A program made the position numbers and the translations under genes. The notes beneath the pieces were generated by a model. The model worked only from the letters and a program-made list of their open reading frames with translations, was not told the origin of the DNA and ran no database searches. From Solanum dulcamara (lineage: Eukaryota; Streptophyta; Magnoliopsida; Solanales; Solanaceae), in the NCBI RefSeq assembly GCF_947179165.1, contig NC_077240.1, positions 70,201,501-70,265,500 on the forward strand: DNA of 64,000 nt, in the 5' to 3' direction. Below, piece by piece: positions 1-10,725 of the stretch. Positions within the stretch are counted from its first letter, which is position 1; each line of letters begins with the position of its first letter.

Positions 1-558
1 TTCAAGGAATAAGATAGGGATCGCTTAAGGAAGTTACCACTTCTCATTATAAAAGGATGCTTTAGATCGCCTAAAATAACAGCTTGCAGAGGTTTTAGGT
101 CCATTCAGCAAGCTAAGTTGGAGTTTCGCTGAACTATTCGGCGAGTCGCCAAATTGGCTAGTGAGCTTGCCAAATTTTTCTGTCTGTACATGCTTCATTA
201 AAATGATCATAACTTTCTACTCCAAACTCCAAATAAGGCAAACTTGATGGCGTTGAAAAGAGGACATGTAGATATTTAATTTGTTAGTTAATGGTCCACC
301 AAACTCTTAATATTCTTCAATATATAGTCATTTGATTTTGACCCTTTTAAGATCTTATACGAAAACTCAATTGGTAAAGGATTTTTAAACTCAACTTAGT
401 ACTAGAGGTTTCTTAGAACCCTAATTCACCTCTAATACACTTCAAATACTTAGGAATTGATCCTATAACATACATACAATTAGAAGTCATCAGGCTCGGG
501 CCAATACGAATAAGAAGAATGAATCAGGTCTTAGCTTAAAATTTTTTGGGGTATAACA
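1..558 (-). mobile_element. Partial gypsy (Tekay-like) LTR, minus orientation
   Basis: The right edge reads GGGGTATAACA on the plus strand, so on the minus strand the LTR starts TGTTATACCCC, a usual TG start for plant gypsy LTRs. The text at about 200-560 (regulatory-like AT-rich sequence, a cell-independent 'aatacttaggaattgatcc' motif, then the terminal GGGG) parallels the ends of the better-defined LTRs at 13640-14011 and 58380-58702. The left part lies outside the window, so it cannot be told whether this is a solo LTR or the end of a complete element. No coding sequence is seen. Confidence 0.7.
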
Positions 559-1789
559 GGGCACCTACTCTCACACCTAGATAGGAGAACCCTTACAAAA
601 TATCATGAAGAAGTTTAACAATTACCAAAATAACAACCTAAAAAGTCAAGAATACACTATAATCAAGTATTAAACTCTAAGGTTTATTACAAGAAAATTT
701 CTAATACCCCCAAGGATACTAGTCTAAACAGGTACAAGAGCTTCTAAAGATACAAAGTATAAATAAAAACAAGCCACAACTCCCACCATAAAGAATAAAG
801 AGTAGAAGCTTGGAGACTCATCTTCGTCTTCACCTATGAAACATCACTGACCCTGTAACCAAAATATACCAAGTGGCATAGCAAAAGTAGTATCAGTACA
901 AACAACATATTGATAGCATCATCGGTAAACTCAATACCCACCGCATAATATAAAGAAATCAACAAGAAGAAGCATGCTCCTAAAGAAATAAACTCGGCAA
1001 TCTTTATGCATAAATTCTTGTCATTTCCATCAGCCTCATTAAAGTCGTTTAAGCCTAACTCTCGTCCCTTCTAGTTGGTCTGCTGCCAACTCTAATCTAG
1101 ATCAAGGCTTAGCCTTTTTATCACATAGATAAGTTTCTGAACTATGGTGCTCATTGACTTTGTCTAACCAATCTACTACCTTTAACTTTCACACCAACAC
1201 TTGGCCCTAGAATAATTAGTATCTCACTCGAAAGAAGAAATCATTTATGTGGACTAAGGCTTATATTTTATCCACAGTGGCCCGCTGTGGTGAGACATAT
1301 CCCGCTCTGGCGGCCTCGCCACAGTGGGATTCCTCCCGCCAGAGCAGCCCATCCGGAGGCAGAAGCTCTGAATTCTCTTCAAATCCCCTCTTTAGCATAT
1401 GTTTCCATAGGACATCAACAATATTTGAATTTAAGCCACTAATTTTACTTAACAATGCATTGATTCTCTACTTATTTATCCAAGACCGCATGCCTACGAT
1501 GCAGACAAGTCTAGTAATCATAACATAATTTGAACGGGCATATACATGAACACATTATCAATTTACCATTTCAGAGCAACATATAGTTCAACAATATAAA
1601 TCTTAGATACAATAGTCAACATGGTAACACATGGACCTTCGGTCCTTTCATATCAATTATTACACAAGATGGGCATGTTCAATTATAATCGAGTCAGTTT
1701 CTCTATCATCACACATATAGTCAAGATCAATTCATAGATGATAGCCACACAATAGTTCTCTCATGGAATCCATACTCAAATTGCTAGTA

Positions 1790-1945
1790 TGTCGGTATGA
1801 CACCTGATCCAATAGTTAGTATGGGTCGGGACGTGACAACCAATTCAATAGATGTGTCAAAATGCGACACCCGATCTAATATATGCATCAGAACATGACA
1901 CCCCATCTAATATATATGTCAGAATGCAACACCTGATCCAATATC
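1790..1945. repeat. Degenerate short tandem repeats inside LTR
   Basis: Four to five units of roughly 40-45 bp, each carrying a 'tgacacc(t/c)gatc(c/t)aata' core (for example near 1800, 1865, 1895 and 1925), lie head to tail. Repeats of this kind are common inside long plant gypsy LTRs. Units differ by several bases, so this is an old array. Confidence 0.6.
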
Positions 1946-2296
1946 ACAATCATAGTCGATAACGAATAGTTCACATACTTGCACAATCAAGTAATCAACC
2001 TCATTGCATGTAATTGTTCACAAATAATTATTTCATCAGTTTTACTCTATCTTTTCTTTTATTAACAATATTTCATCAAGCCTTCTTTATTTAAGGCATC
2101 ACTTTTGGGTAGAGAAAGTTCAAGATTATGGATTTCACATTCTTGGGATTGTAGATCCATCACAACAACGATATGTCAATCATCCAACCATAATAATTAA
2201 ATTCATGGTAAACATTATAACATTACTCAGACACTATTAAGGGTCTCTCTATGATATAGACTAAATCATAAGCTACAACCATATGTAATAAAATAG

Positions 2297-2448
2297 ATTC
2301 ATGACATGAGATCTATCTACACTAAGTCATTCACATTCACCCTTTTATTTTATGATTCACATTAATCAAGTAATTCATGACATGAGATCTATCTACACTA
2401 AGTCATTCACATTCACCCTTTTATTTTATGATTCACATTAATCAAGTA
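2297..2448. repeat. Exact 76-bp tandem duplication
   Basis: The 76 bases from 2297 are repeated without any difference from 2373 to 2448. The unit begins attcatgacatgag and ends atcaagta. Lack of divergence in otherwise degenerate surroundings points to a recent duplication, or to an assembly duplication. Confidence 0.9.
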
Positions 2449-3614
2449 ATTCACAAGGAGTAATCAACATAAAGACACACAATTATAGGTATAATCACAT
2501 CCCTTTATATACATCAATAACTCATAAACCACATGTCTCAATTTCTCTTAACAACCCAGCAATAATCTATATTTAATCTCGCAAGGGTCAGTGGCCTTCT
2601 AAATATTTTTCACCAAGGTTAACATTCAAAGATTTGACATTTATCACTTGTCACATAATAATCTTGATCCACAACATACATTTCTACTCTAAACATCAAT
2701 TAATAATCATTTAACCATCCAAACTCCGTGGCTGAAGACCTAGGAATGAAATTTCCCATCAATCTACATTATATTAAGCAATGAGAATAAATTTATAACT
2801 ACTAAATTGAGAAAACCTAGTCTATCAGGACGCCAAGAAGTTGTAGAAGTATAGCACGATCTCTGACTTCTGTGGGGAGAAACTATGGAGATGGTTCTTA
2901 AATCCATGAATTGTAGCCTTCCTTGGGCTAGAAATCTCTTTTCCCCTCTCTCTAAGCGTAGAACAGCCTCTTGGGGGTTTCTAGGGTAACCCTCATCTAT
3001 TTTAGCACTTAGGAGAAGAATGAGATAATAAAACCCTTTTAAACTTTTGTCCCGTCGAATCTCGCTCTGGTGGCCAAATCCTGCTTTAGCGATCTATCAC
3101 GGATAGTGCTCTATAAAATGGGCATAACCTTTTACTTCGAACTCTAAATGAGGAAAATTTGGTGGCGTTGGAAAGAAGACTCATATAAATTTAATTTGAT
3201 AGGTCGTGCGCCACTTAATTTATTATAGGTTGAGAGATATGATCATTTGAAGTTGACCCTAGGTTAAACTCAAGTCCAAAATTAAATCAGAAAAAACACT
3301 TTCAACTTAACTTTTAGATAGGAGCATGGTATGACCTTAATTTACAACTAATGCACTCGCATAGAAAGGAATTGACCCCAATCCTATGATGAATGAGATT
3401 CGTGTACCTTTACCGCATAATTTTTAGTAAAGACAGGCTAGGTCATTACAATAGATACTAATTTACCCCTCGTTTGTCCCCATGACAAGAGAGGGCACGA
3501 GCCGATCTAAGAGTTTTTCAAAACCAATGATGAGACACCATTACAACTTAGGAAAAATCACATCCAGACTAACCCCCTTTTATGTCAATGCTATATCTGG
3601 AGTTCTACTAACCC

Positions 3615-3787
3615 ACTAGGTGTTCGAAGCCTGTGGAGCCCCGATTAAATTCGGATCACGTACTGCAGGACCCATTCGAGGGTGGCGCTCCTAAAAAAAT
3701 ATTTTTCATACCCATTGCTCGAACCCAAGACCTCTGGTTAAGGGTGAAGCAGTCTCACCACTGTAGTAAAACCCATATTGGTCTTGA
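3615..3787 (-). mobile_element. tRNA-derived SINE-like sequence, minus orientation
   Basis: On the minus strand the sequence has an A-box-like stretch (ctacagtggtgagac, near 3755-3770) followed by a B-box-like GGGTTCGAGCA (near 3717-3728), the arrangement of an RNA polymerase III promoter in tRNA-derived SINEs. The downstream text with 'gagccccgattaaattcgga' on the plus strand is of a kind I have seen often in nightshade genomic DNA. The (TTA)n tract abuts its promoter end. The 3' limit is not certain and may reach about 3480. Confidence 0.5.
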
Positions 3788-3788
3788 C

Positions 3789-3843
<55 letters not shown>

Positions 3844-3876
3844 TATTATTATTATTATTACTATTATTATTATTAC

Positions 3877-3948
<72 letters not shown>
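3788..3948. repeat. (TTA)n microsatellite, about 53 units
   Basis: About 160 bases of TTA/TAT triplets, interrupted by a few TAC triplets near 3838-3875. The poly-Leu, poly-Tyr and poly-Asn frames across it are translations of the microsatellite, not genes. A tract of this length should be highly variable between individuals. Confidence 0.98.
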
Positions 3949-4890
3949 GGACTTGTTTTATACTTAATACCAATTCGTTTCTTCTATTCATCTCTTACGA
4001 GATAATTATTATGAAGTCTTCTAAGTCTTATGATTCAAATCTTGAAAGCATAAGTAAATAAACCCCATAACTAGGTTTATGGAAATCATGATAGATTAAC
4101 AAATGTAGGTTAAAAAAAGTGATTCTTGAATGGTGAAATTGTATGTATTGCTAATCTCTTCGCTTTGATTGCTTTGTAACGATTGAAAATGTAAGAACTC
4201 ACCATAAATCTTAACTTGCTTGAAAAAGTAGTAACATATTAGGAAACTAGATTAAACAATGGAGATTTGAGACTACTAACCCTCATCTAATGATTTGAAC
4301 TTTCATGAAGATAATCAATTCAAAATCAGTAATGAAGCTTTATACATACACACTTATAGGCCGAAAGGATATCAAGTGACATTCATCTACTTAGGTAGAA
4401 AGACTTTAGTTGAACTTATATCGTTAGTTTTGCATGCATATTACTAGGATAGATCACTAAGTGCATAAACCTATTAAGTTATGAAATCATGCGGAACACA
4501 GTCCTAACTTACTCACATTATTTAAACACAAACAACAATAACTTTATCAAAGTGATTACTGATAACACAAGTTACAAGTACTGTTACTTTTCATGTTACA
4601 AACCCCACACTGAAATAAAAATTACCAGTCAGATAACCACTATCGACATATTTCTCATCATATTCTCTATGAGATTCGATCCCAACCTTGTTTAAGTTCT
4701 ATATTTGACAACGAGAGCCTTATATCTCATTTTAGAGTTGTAATTTGGACGTATCAATAAGAGAGAACATATGGGGTTCAAATTGAAATTGCCTTTTATA
4801 GTGTACTATATTTTTGTCATTGATATATTTTTTCTTTGTTACATTTTAATATATGGAAAAATATTTATTTATAACTAAATAAAATAAACG
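3949..4890. other. Intergenic, no gene recognised
   Basis: AT-rich sequence. The longest open frames are under 70 codons and show no domain. No paired terminal repeats were found. It could be decayed transposon sequence or single-copy spacer. Confidence 0.5.
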
Positions 4891-5702
4891 GAAAAAGGAT
4901 CAAAATGCCCTTAAACTGTGAAATTGAGCAAAAAAAATTTCAGCCATTAATAGTCCGATCCAAAAACGTTCCTATCATCAATAGTTTAGTCCAAAATACT
5001 CTTGTTGTTATTTAGTGGGTTAAAAATGCCCCTAAAGTGATAAATATATAAGTATTTTATATTTTTAAACACGTTCTATTTTATCTGACTTCTCTTGTGA
5101 TTTTTCTGAGCCGAGGGTCTTTCGAAAACAGCCGTCTTACCTTGGTAGGAGTCAGGTCTGCGTACACTTTATCCTCTCCAGGCCCCACGTGTGGGATTTC
5201 ACTGGGTTGTTGTTCTATTGTTAATAAATATTCTATTGAAGAACCCAATTATTTTTTTTAAAAAAATCATTTTAATTTTAGAATAATTTTGAAATAATCT
5301 TACGTTCCTAATCTCATTTTAACAATTAAAATTGAATAACTCCATGTACCGTTATAACTGATAATATAGGTCATATATATAAGATCATGATAATCTCGTC
5401 ATTAACTTTAGTTTAGATAACAATAAAAAATTTCTAATAAAATAAAAATATTTTTATTTCTTAATTTTCCATTGCAGTAGGATAAGTATTTTCTAATTAA
5501 AAAATCGTTATTAGAAAAAAATGTATTTAAAAAGAAAAATATATATTTATTTTAAAAAGGATATTTTTGACCCATTAAACAATAATAGAGACATTTTTAG
5601 ATCAAACTATTAACGGCAAAGATATTTTTAGATCAAACTATTAATGAGTGTATTTTTATTCAATTTGGCATAACTTAAAAGACATTTTAAAAATCCTTTT
5701 TC
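4891..5702. mobile_element. Long-TIR DNA transposon (MITE/foldback type)
   Basis: The left end gaaaaaggatcaaaatgccc and the right end (aaaatcctttttc) are inverted copies. The inverted similarity continues inward for about 150 bp on each side: around 4940-5040, 'cattaatagtccgatccaaaaac' matches the reverse complement of 'ttagatcaaactattaatg' near 5600-5640. There is no transposase frame in the roughly 800-bp element, so it is non-autonomous. I could not identify a clean target-site duplication, so the superfamily (Mutator-like or other) is open. A SINE is nested inside. Confidence 0.65.
5108..5222 (+). mobile_element. SINE 3' part (Au-like), nested in the TIR element
   Basis: Contains the chain gggtctttcg, then ggtctgcgtacac, then gtgggatttcactgggttg, then ttgttgtt. 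This is the 3' region of a SINE common in angiosperms, which I recall as the Au family, ending in TTG repeats. The tRNA-like 5' part is not evident, so the copy appears 5'-truncated. It lies in the middle of the inverted-repeat element and therefore arrived later. Confidence 0.65.
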
Positions 5703-6357
5703 GTATAATAAATACGAGGGAAAGGTTCTTTCCAAGAACACATATAAAACATTGCAATAGACTAATTAAAACTGATGTTAAAATTTGTACCAATAATTTC
5801 ACCATTGTGATAGTCCTGTAGGAAATATTCATAAAACCAACATAATATCTACTGTAATGGTTACCTCGTGAATGATTTTATTTATGCTTCTTTCTTTGGA
5901 TTGTATCAACGTATTTGAATGTTAATCTAATTAAGTTCTTAGATTTTCTTAATTATTCTTTGAGTTAATTGACTAAATTTCAATTCTCAAGATTAACCAA
6001 TTCTTTCTTCCTATCTTAGTTTCAAGATTATTGGTAATTGCATTTAACATATGTTTAGGTAATTAAATACTTGGGTGTAGATCTCAACAATTTGTCTTAA
6101 TCTTCCTCTTCTTTTTATAGTGTAGATCCCAAACCTATTTGACATCAAACAGTTTAAAATGAAACACCAAAATTAAAAAGCACAAATGATCAAGACCATT
6201 TCAAAATCAATGACTAATAAGGAAGACAATAGGAAAAGTCACATTGTTTGATATTATTAGGAGCAAATCATACATGACCAGAACAATTTATACTTTGGTA
6301 AAATGATTATATTCAGACGTCTTTGAAATTTTCAATATCATTATAAACTGCATATCT

Positions 6358-6363
6358 TTTATT
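6358..6363 (-). promoter_or_regulatory. Poly(A) signal of the defensin gene
   Basis: AATAAA on the minus strand, about 45 bases after the stop codon of the defensin-like gene. The broken copy has the same hexamer at the equivalent place. Confidence 0.5.
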
Positions 6364-6407
6364 CTCTTTCAATTGATAGCATTAATCACGATGATAAAAA
6401 TCCTCTA

Positions 6408-7353
6408 TCAACAGAAGTAGCAGTAGCAAGCAGGACCAGTCCAATCCATGTGACAAGCTCCATGAATAGCATGTTCCCAATTGATGCATTGATTGTTACA
6501 ACCATGAGTATCAAAGCAAGGCCCAGACCATGTCACGCTCAGTTTTTCACAACCAATTGATTCTGCTACTTGCATTTCTGCAAAGAAAAGAAAGTAATAA
6601 TTCAAAAGTTTACAGATACTATTATCAAGATGTACTTCTTATGTTTCAGTTTACGTAACACTCTTTACTTGTTAATTCATGATTAAAAAAAAAAGAAGAG
6701 GCAAAGATACCCTTATACCAACATCCTCTTATTAAATGTCATGACATATTTAATGTTGGATATTTTGTGATATATAGAGGTCTTCAATTGAAGAGACACA
6801 TTTGTTTATGAAACAAAATGACTATTATGGAAAGTCATTTGTTCATTAAAGAGCATGACTATTATGAACAGCCATCTGTTCATGAAAGAATATGACTATT
6901 ATGAAAAGTCATCTCTTAAATTCTATAAATATAAGGACTCTCTAGAAGTAGCCTAAGAAAAATCTGCAGTATATACAAGGGCTTTGTTGTATTCTGAAGG
7001 AAATTGTTTGTATTTTTCCCAATATGTATACGGGCAATATCTCTTTAAGGAAAGTGATTTTTCACGCATCAAAGCCATCTTCTTCTTCAATTATATTTCC
7101 CGTTATTTTTCTAACATTTAATACCCCAAAGTATTTTTAGAAGTTTTTCTTTTATTCTTAAAATCGTTCTAGTACCACAGTATGAATTGAAACAGATAGA
7201 ATATTAAATATTCTTAAAATTGTACAATGGTAGATTAACTGATAGTATTAGGTAGAATAATACATAGTTTGTGGGCTACTCACTATTTGATGCAATGAGG
7301 AAGAAAAGGAAGAGAGCAAGAAAGGCAGCATACTGAAATTGAGACTTAGCCAT
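6408..7353 (-). CDS. Plant defensin-like peptide, two exons
   Basis: Exon 1 is 7353-7284 and exon 2 is 6577-6408, giving 79 residues. Exon 1 encodes a start Met and a hydrophobic signal peptide rich in Leu/Phe/Ala, ending A-S-N. The donor is GTGAGT (7283 downward). The acceptor is a pyrimidine run ending TTTGCAG (to 6578). The joint falls in phase 1, at the place where plant defensin genes carry their single intron. The mature part has eight cysteines in order C-x10-C-x5-C-x3-C-x10-C-x8-C-x-C-x2-C, with the CxxxC and CxC pairs of the cysteine-stabilised alpha-beta fold. Such peptides are secreted and often antifungal or pollen/seed specific. Which role applies here cannot be read from the sequence. 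The last spacing is one residue shorter than the usual x3. The intron (706 bp) contains a solo LTR. No frame break is seen. Confidence 0.85.
6754..7116 (+). mobile_element. Copia-type solo LTR inside the defensin intron
   Basis: The 363-bp sequence starts TGTTGGATA and ends TCTAACA, and is flanked by perfect 5-bp duplications TTTAA (6749-6753 and 7117-7121). It has a TATA-like motif (ctataaat, 6923-6930) and three 37-bp repeats starting at 6819, 6856 and 6893. A single LTR with TSD and no internal region is the product of LTR-LTR recombination. Its promoter faces opposite to the defensin gene. Removing it and one TSD leaves an intron of about 338 bp. Confidence 0.88.
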
Positions 7354-7403
7354 ATAATATATATCTTTGAACAATATGTATAGCTGAGTATTCAAATTTA
7401 ACA

Positions 7404-7410
7404 ATTTATA
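7404..7410 (-). promoter_or_regulatory. TATA box candidate of the defensin gene
   Basis: TATAAAT on the minus strand, about 51 bases before the start codon at 7353. That distance would leave a leader of roughly 20 bases. A second AT-rich candidate lies nearer the start (7352-7362) but is too close to be likely. Confidence 0.45.
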
Positions 7411-7429
7411 AATAAAGCTAAGGGATATA

Positions 7430-8897
7430 GTTTCATTGTGGACATAAGAAATTGCCAGATAATAATGGTGGCTTGTGAAATATACAAGGAAATATATTGA
7501 ATTCTACACCACTGGAAGTAGCGGAAGAATTTTTTTAAATATATTATGTTTTTTACCTTTTGGATTTTGTTGTCTTGTTAGGCAATCATGTCTTTAGTTT
7601 TGGTGATGCAATGATTCTTGCATCAGTTGCATGCAATATAAGAGATAAGGCATAAGTATGGCTAAATTATGATTGAAATTTCAGCGAAATATCTTAATTT
7701 AATTAAATTTTTATTAGCCTTTTGAATTTATTATATTTGTATTTTTCTGTATTTTTTGTGCTGACGTGACATTGTCAATCAGGTTTAGTTTGCTGCATTG
7801 TATAATCGTGCTGTCGTGCGTAAATCTTTTTTTATTTTATTTTTATTTTTTTAATTGTCTTTATTTTAAAAAAATAAAATCTTCTTATTTTCTTTATCTT
7901 GTATTTAAATTAAGTTAATACACATAATTTTTTTTAAAATCTTTTGTCATGTATTTAATTTATTGTTTTCCATTTTTTACCTTCATTCATAGTTTTTTCT
8001 CTTTTTTAATTTATTTTATTTACTTTTTTTATTTTCTTTGTATTTCCTTTTGATTTGATTTCAAATTTAAATCCAAATGTCTTGTATTTAAAATAATAAA
8101 TAATTTAATTTCGAAAAGATATCAAAATAAGTGAAGAAAATCAAATAAAACATAAAAAAATAAAATGTTAAAAAAAGACACCTTTTTTTTTAAAAAAAAA
8201 TACGCATATATATTTTTTTAAAAAATAATTAAAAGTGAAAAGATAAGAAATTAATGAAAGAGAAAAAAAATAAAAAGTTAAATTGAGAAGGGAAATAAAT
8301 ACTTTACAAAGAAAGAAATGAATATAATTAAATATAAATAAAATTTAATGTCAATAATTATGTGTATTAATTAATTAATTCTAAAATGACCAATTAAAAA
8401 GGACATGTGTCCGCCAATTTTATATATTAGTTGTCTTGAGTATTTTTACGACACGTGGCCAATTTCTATTGGTCAATGTTGCCTCAAAAAGTTCCCACGC
8501 ACCTCAACAAAGTGCAGTTACGCTAGGTGTCATGTCAGCACAAAAGGTGTTCGAAAATATAAAAAAATAAGTATTGGGGGTGGGGGGATATATAGGATCC
8601 TAATTAAGTTAACTTATGTAGCTGATGTTTCGATCATAGTTTAGGGATACTTATGTCTTATCCCTTAATATAATATTTAATTAACTCATGTTTGGCAATG
8701 TTGACGGTTTTGTTTTTCTATGATCTGCACAAAAGTGGTAAAATAACCTTCTTGTAGTTGTTTTACATATAATTGTTGGAATTTAAATATTTATATAAGG
8801 TGAAGTTTGAAATGGAAAATGGTGAGAAATAAAATAAAGTAAAAATAAAATTTGAATAAATATTATATATATTTCCTTGATTGGTTTGAAAGAGAAA
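7430..8897. other. AT-rich spacer upstream of the defensin gene
   Basis: Long A/T runs (7830-8400), no coding frame with recognisable domains, and no paired terminal repeats that I could define. A section around 8445-8480 has an inverted CCAATTTCTATTGG motif. The distal promoter of the defensin gene would be in the first part. Confidence 0.5.
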
Positions 8898-9304
8898 TAT
8901 AATGACCCTGAAGGTTATTTTTGATATTTTTGATAAAATTATTATTTTATTTCTTCCGTTAGTTTTCTCAAGTCACTTTTGATTGGGTATAAAAGTTAAT
9001 TTTTGGGAATCTTGTGAAAAGTTGAGGTTTTGCCAAAAAAATGAATTGTAAAGGCTTAAATTGTCAAATTTTGAATTTCGGAGTCATTTGGAATTTCGAG
9101 TCTCGGAATGAATTTTGTCTCAATTCCCTCATTTTCGAAATATGGAAATAGGTCTAGGAGAGTTGTTGGAATTAGATTTGGAGTTGAAACATAGATTTTA
9201 GGTCCGAAGTTGGAAATTGAGTTAAAATTTGATCCAAGTTTGACTTTGATCAATATTTGGGGTTCGGATGCTCGAATTGGATTTCTGATGGTTCCAATAA
9301 TTTC

Positions 9305-9322
9305 GGGGGGGGGGGGGGGGGG
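9305..9322 (+). repeat. Poly-G run of 18
   Basis: Eighteen consecutive G residues within the X-type LTR. Length is likely unstable, and in an assembly may be inexact. Confidence 0.95.
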
Positions 9323-10725
9323 TGATTCTAACGCTAGATATAGCTTCGTTGTAATTTTTAGAGGTCTCAAGGGTATTTTGAGTATTTCAAGTGTCGCAAC
9401 TTGTTTAGTTGGGACTTATCGTATTTTGGGTCAAGAAAGTCTCGCACTCGAATTCTGATAATTCCATTGAGTCCAAAATGTCGAATTTAGTAGGATTGTG
9501 TATATGATTTGTGTGTACGAAATTCCGAAAAAATTCCAAGGGTCCAATTGGATGCTTGAGTTTTTACATTGATCAGTTTTCTGGTGCTGGTGCAGGTTCG
9601 ATTAAGTGGACCAGATTCGCTAAAGCGAAGGTAGCGAGACCCATTACTTAAGAGAAGGGGCTCACTTAAGCGGTGTTCGCGAAAGCAAACCTCCCCTTTA
9701 GTGACCCCATGTCACTTTTGCGACACCTGAGAACCCCAAAAACTGATTTTGGGTCATTTCTTCCATTTTTGAGTTCTTAAGCTCGGATTAGGCGATTTCT
9801 TCAAGGTTTGTTGCGACAAACCTCTTGGGTAATATATTTCTAACACTTTTCTTCAATCCCCATCGAATATTTTCAGAATTTAACTTCAAAGTTGGGTTTC
9901 AAATTGGAGATTTTGGTGTTTTTTTTAACATGATTTTTTTAAAAAGAAAAATTGGGATTGTGAACTCATTTTAGCCCCGTTTTCAAATTGGTCTTCACCA
10001 TTAGATTTCTAATTACTTAAGGACATTTTCATTCAAGAATTTTCAGATTTGAACCTTGACTTTCCGTTTCCAATTTTTGGACCATTTTACCCTTTTCATC
10101 TGAATTAATTGATTTTATTGTCATTGTCTTCGAAATATGATTGTAAGTCTATATTTGATTAGATTGTGGTGATTTGGAGTATCGTCGGAGAGGAAAATCT
10201 TAGGATTTGAGTTGACCACGACCTTGACTAAGACAAGTGAATTTCTAAACCTATTCTTAAGTTTGTAGGATCATGTATTCATATCTTATGTATTGAGGAT
10301 TGATAAAAAGTGGCTTTAAGAACTATTAATATTCAAATGAACTTGACGATAAAGAGTGGGGTGATCAATAAAAAATTGATATGAGATAACTTGTTGTGTT
10401 AGATATAATAGAACCTTCGGCTTGTTGTGGATATTTGGATATATTTATTTGTTGTTGTTATGCTATTGACTAATTGGGTGATTGTGGATTATATGGCATT
10501 ATATGTGAATATTCATTCTATATTCTCTTATTACTTGTGCATATACTTATATGTGATGGCTGAGAAAAGTAATATGAGCGAGATGCTGGATATTAGGGTA
10601 GAGGTTTCTACCGATCGAGGTAATTTATCGAGATCTTTTCCAGCGGTCGAGGTTTTTTTCGGCGGATATTATAGTCGAGGTCTCTTCCTGCAGATACTGG
10701 TCTATGTGAGGTCTCCACGGATTTC

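Larger units (their letters stand above)
559..3450 (-). mobile_element. Gypsy-type LTR fragment, minus orientation
   Basis: The right edge is 'ggctaggtcattaca', giving a TGTAATGACC start on the minus strand. The section at 3110-3330 repeats motifs of the Tekay-like LTR ends elsewhere (gcataac, then ggcgttggaaagaagac, then gaagttgaccct). No paired LTR, TSD or polyprotein is visible in the window. Its left part may continue beyond the LTR that ends at 558, which would then be inserted in it. Short ORFs here have no recognisable domain. Boundaries on the left are uncertain. Confidence 0.5.

Noticed and set aside
3633..4061. 142-codon frame with long poly-Leu, and poly-Tyr/poly-Asn frames beside it
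   Set aside because: These are translations of the (TTA)n tract and the SINE next to it in different frames.
9056..9458. Two frames of 82 and 104 codons across the poly-G
   Set aside because: In LTR sequence on opposite strands; Gly or Pro runs derive from the homopolymer.
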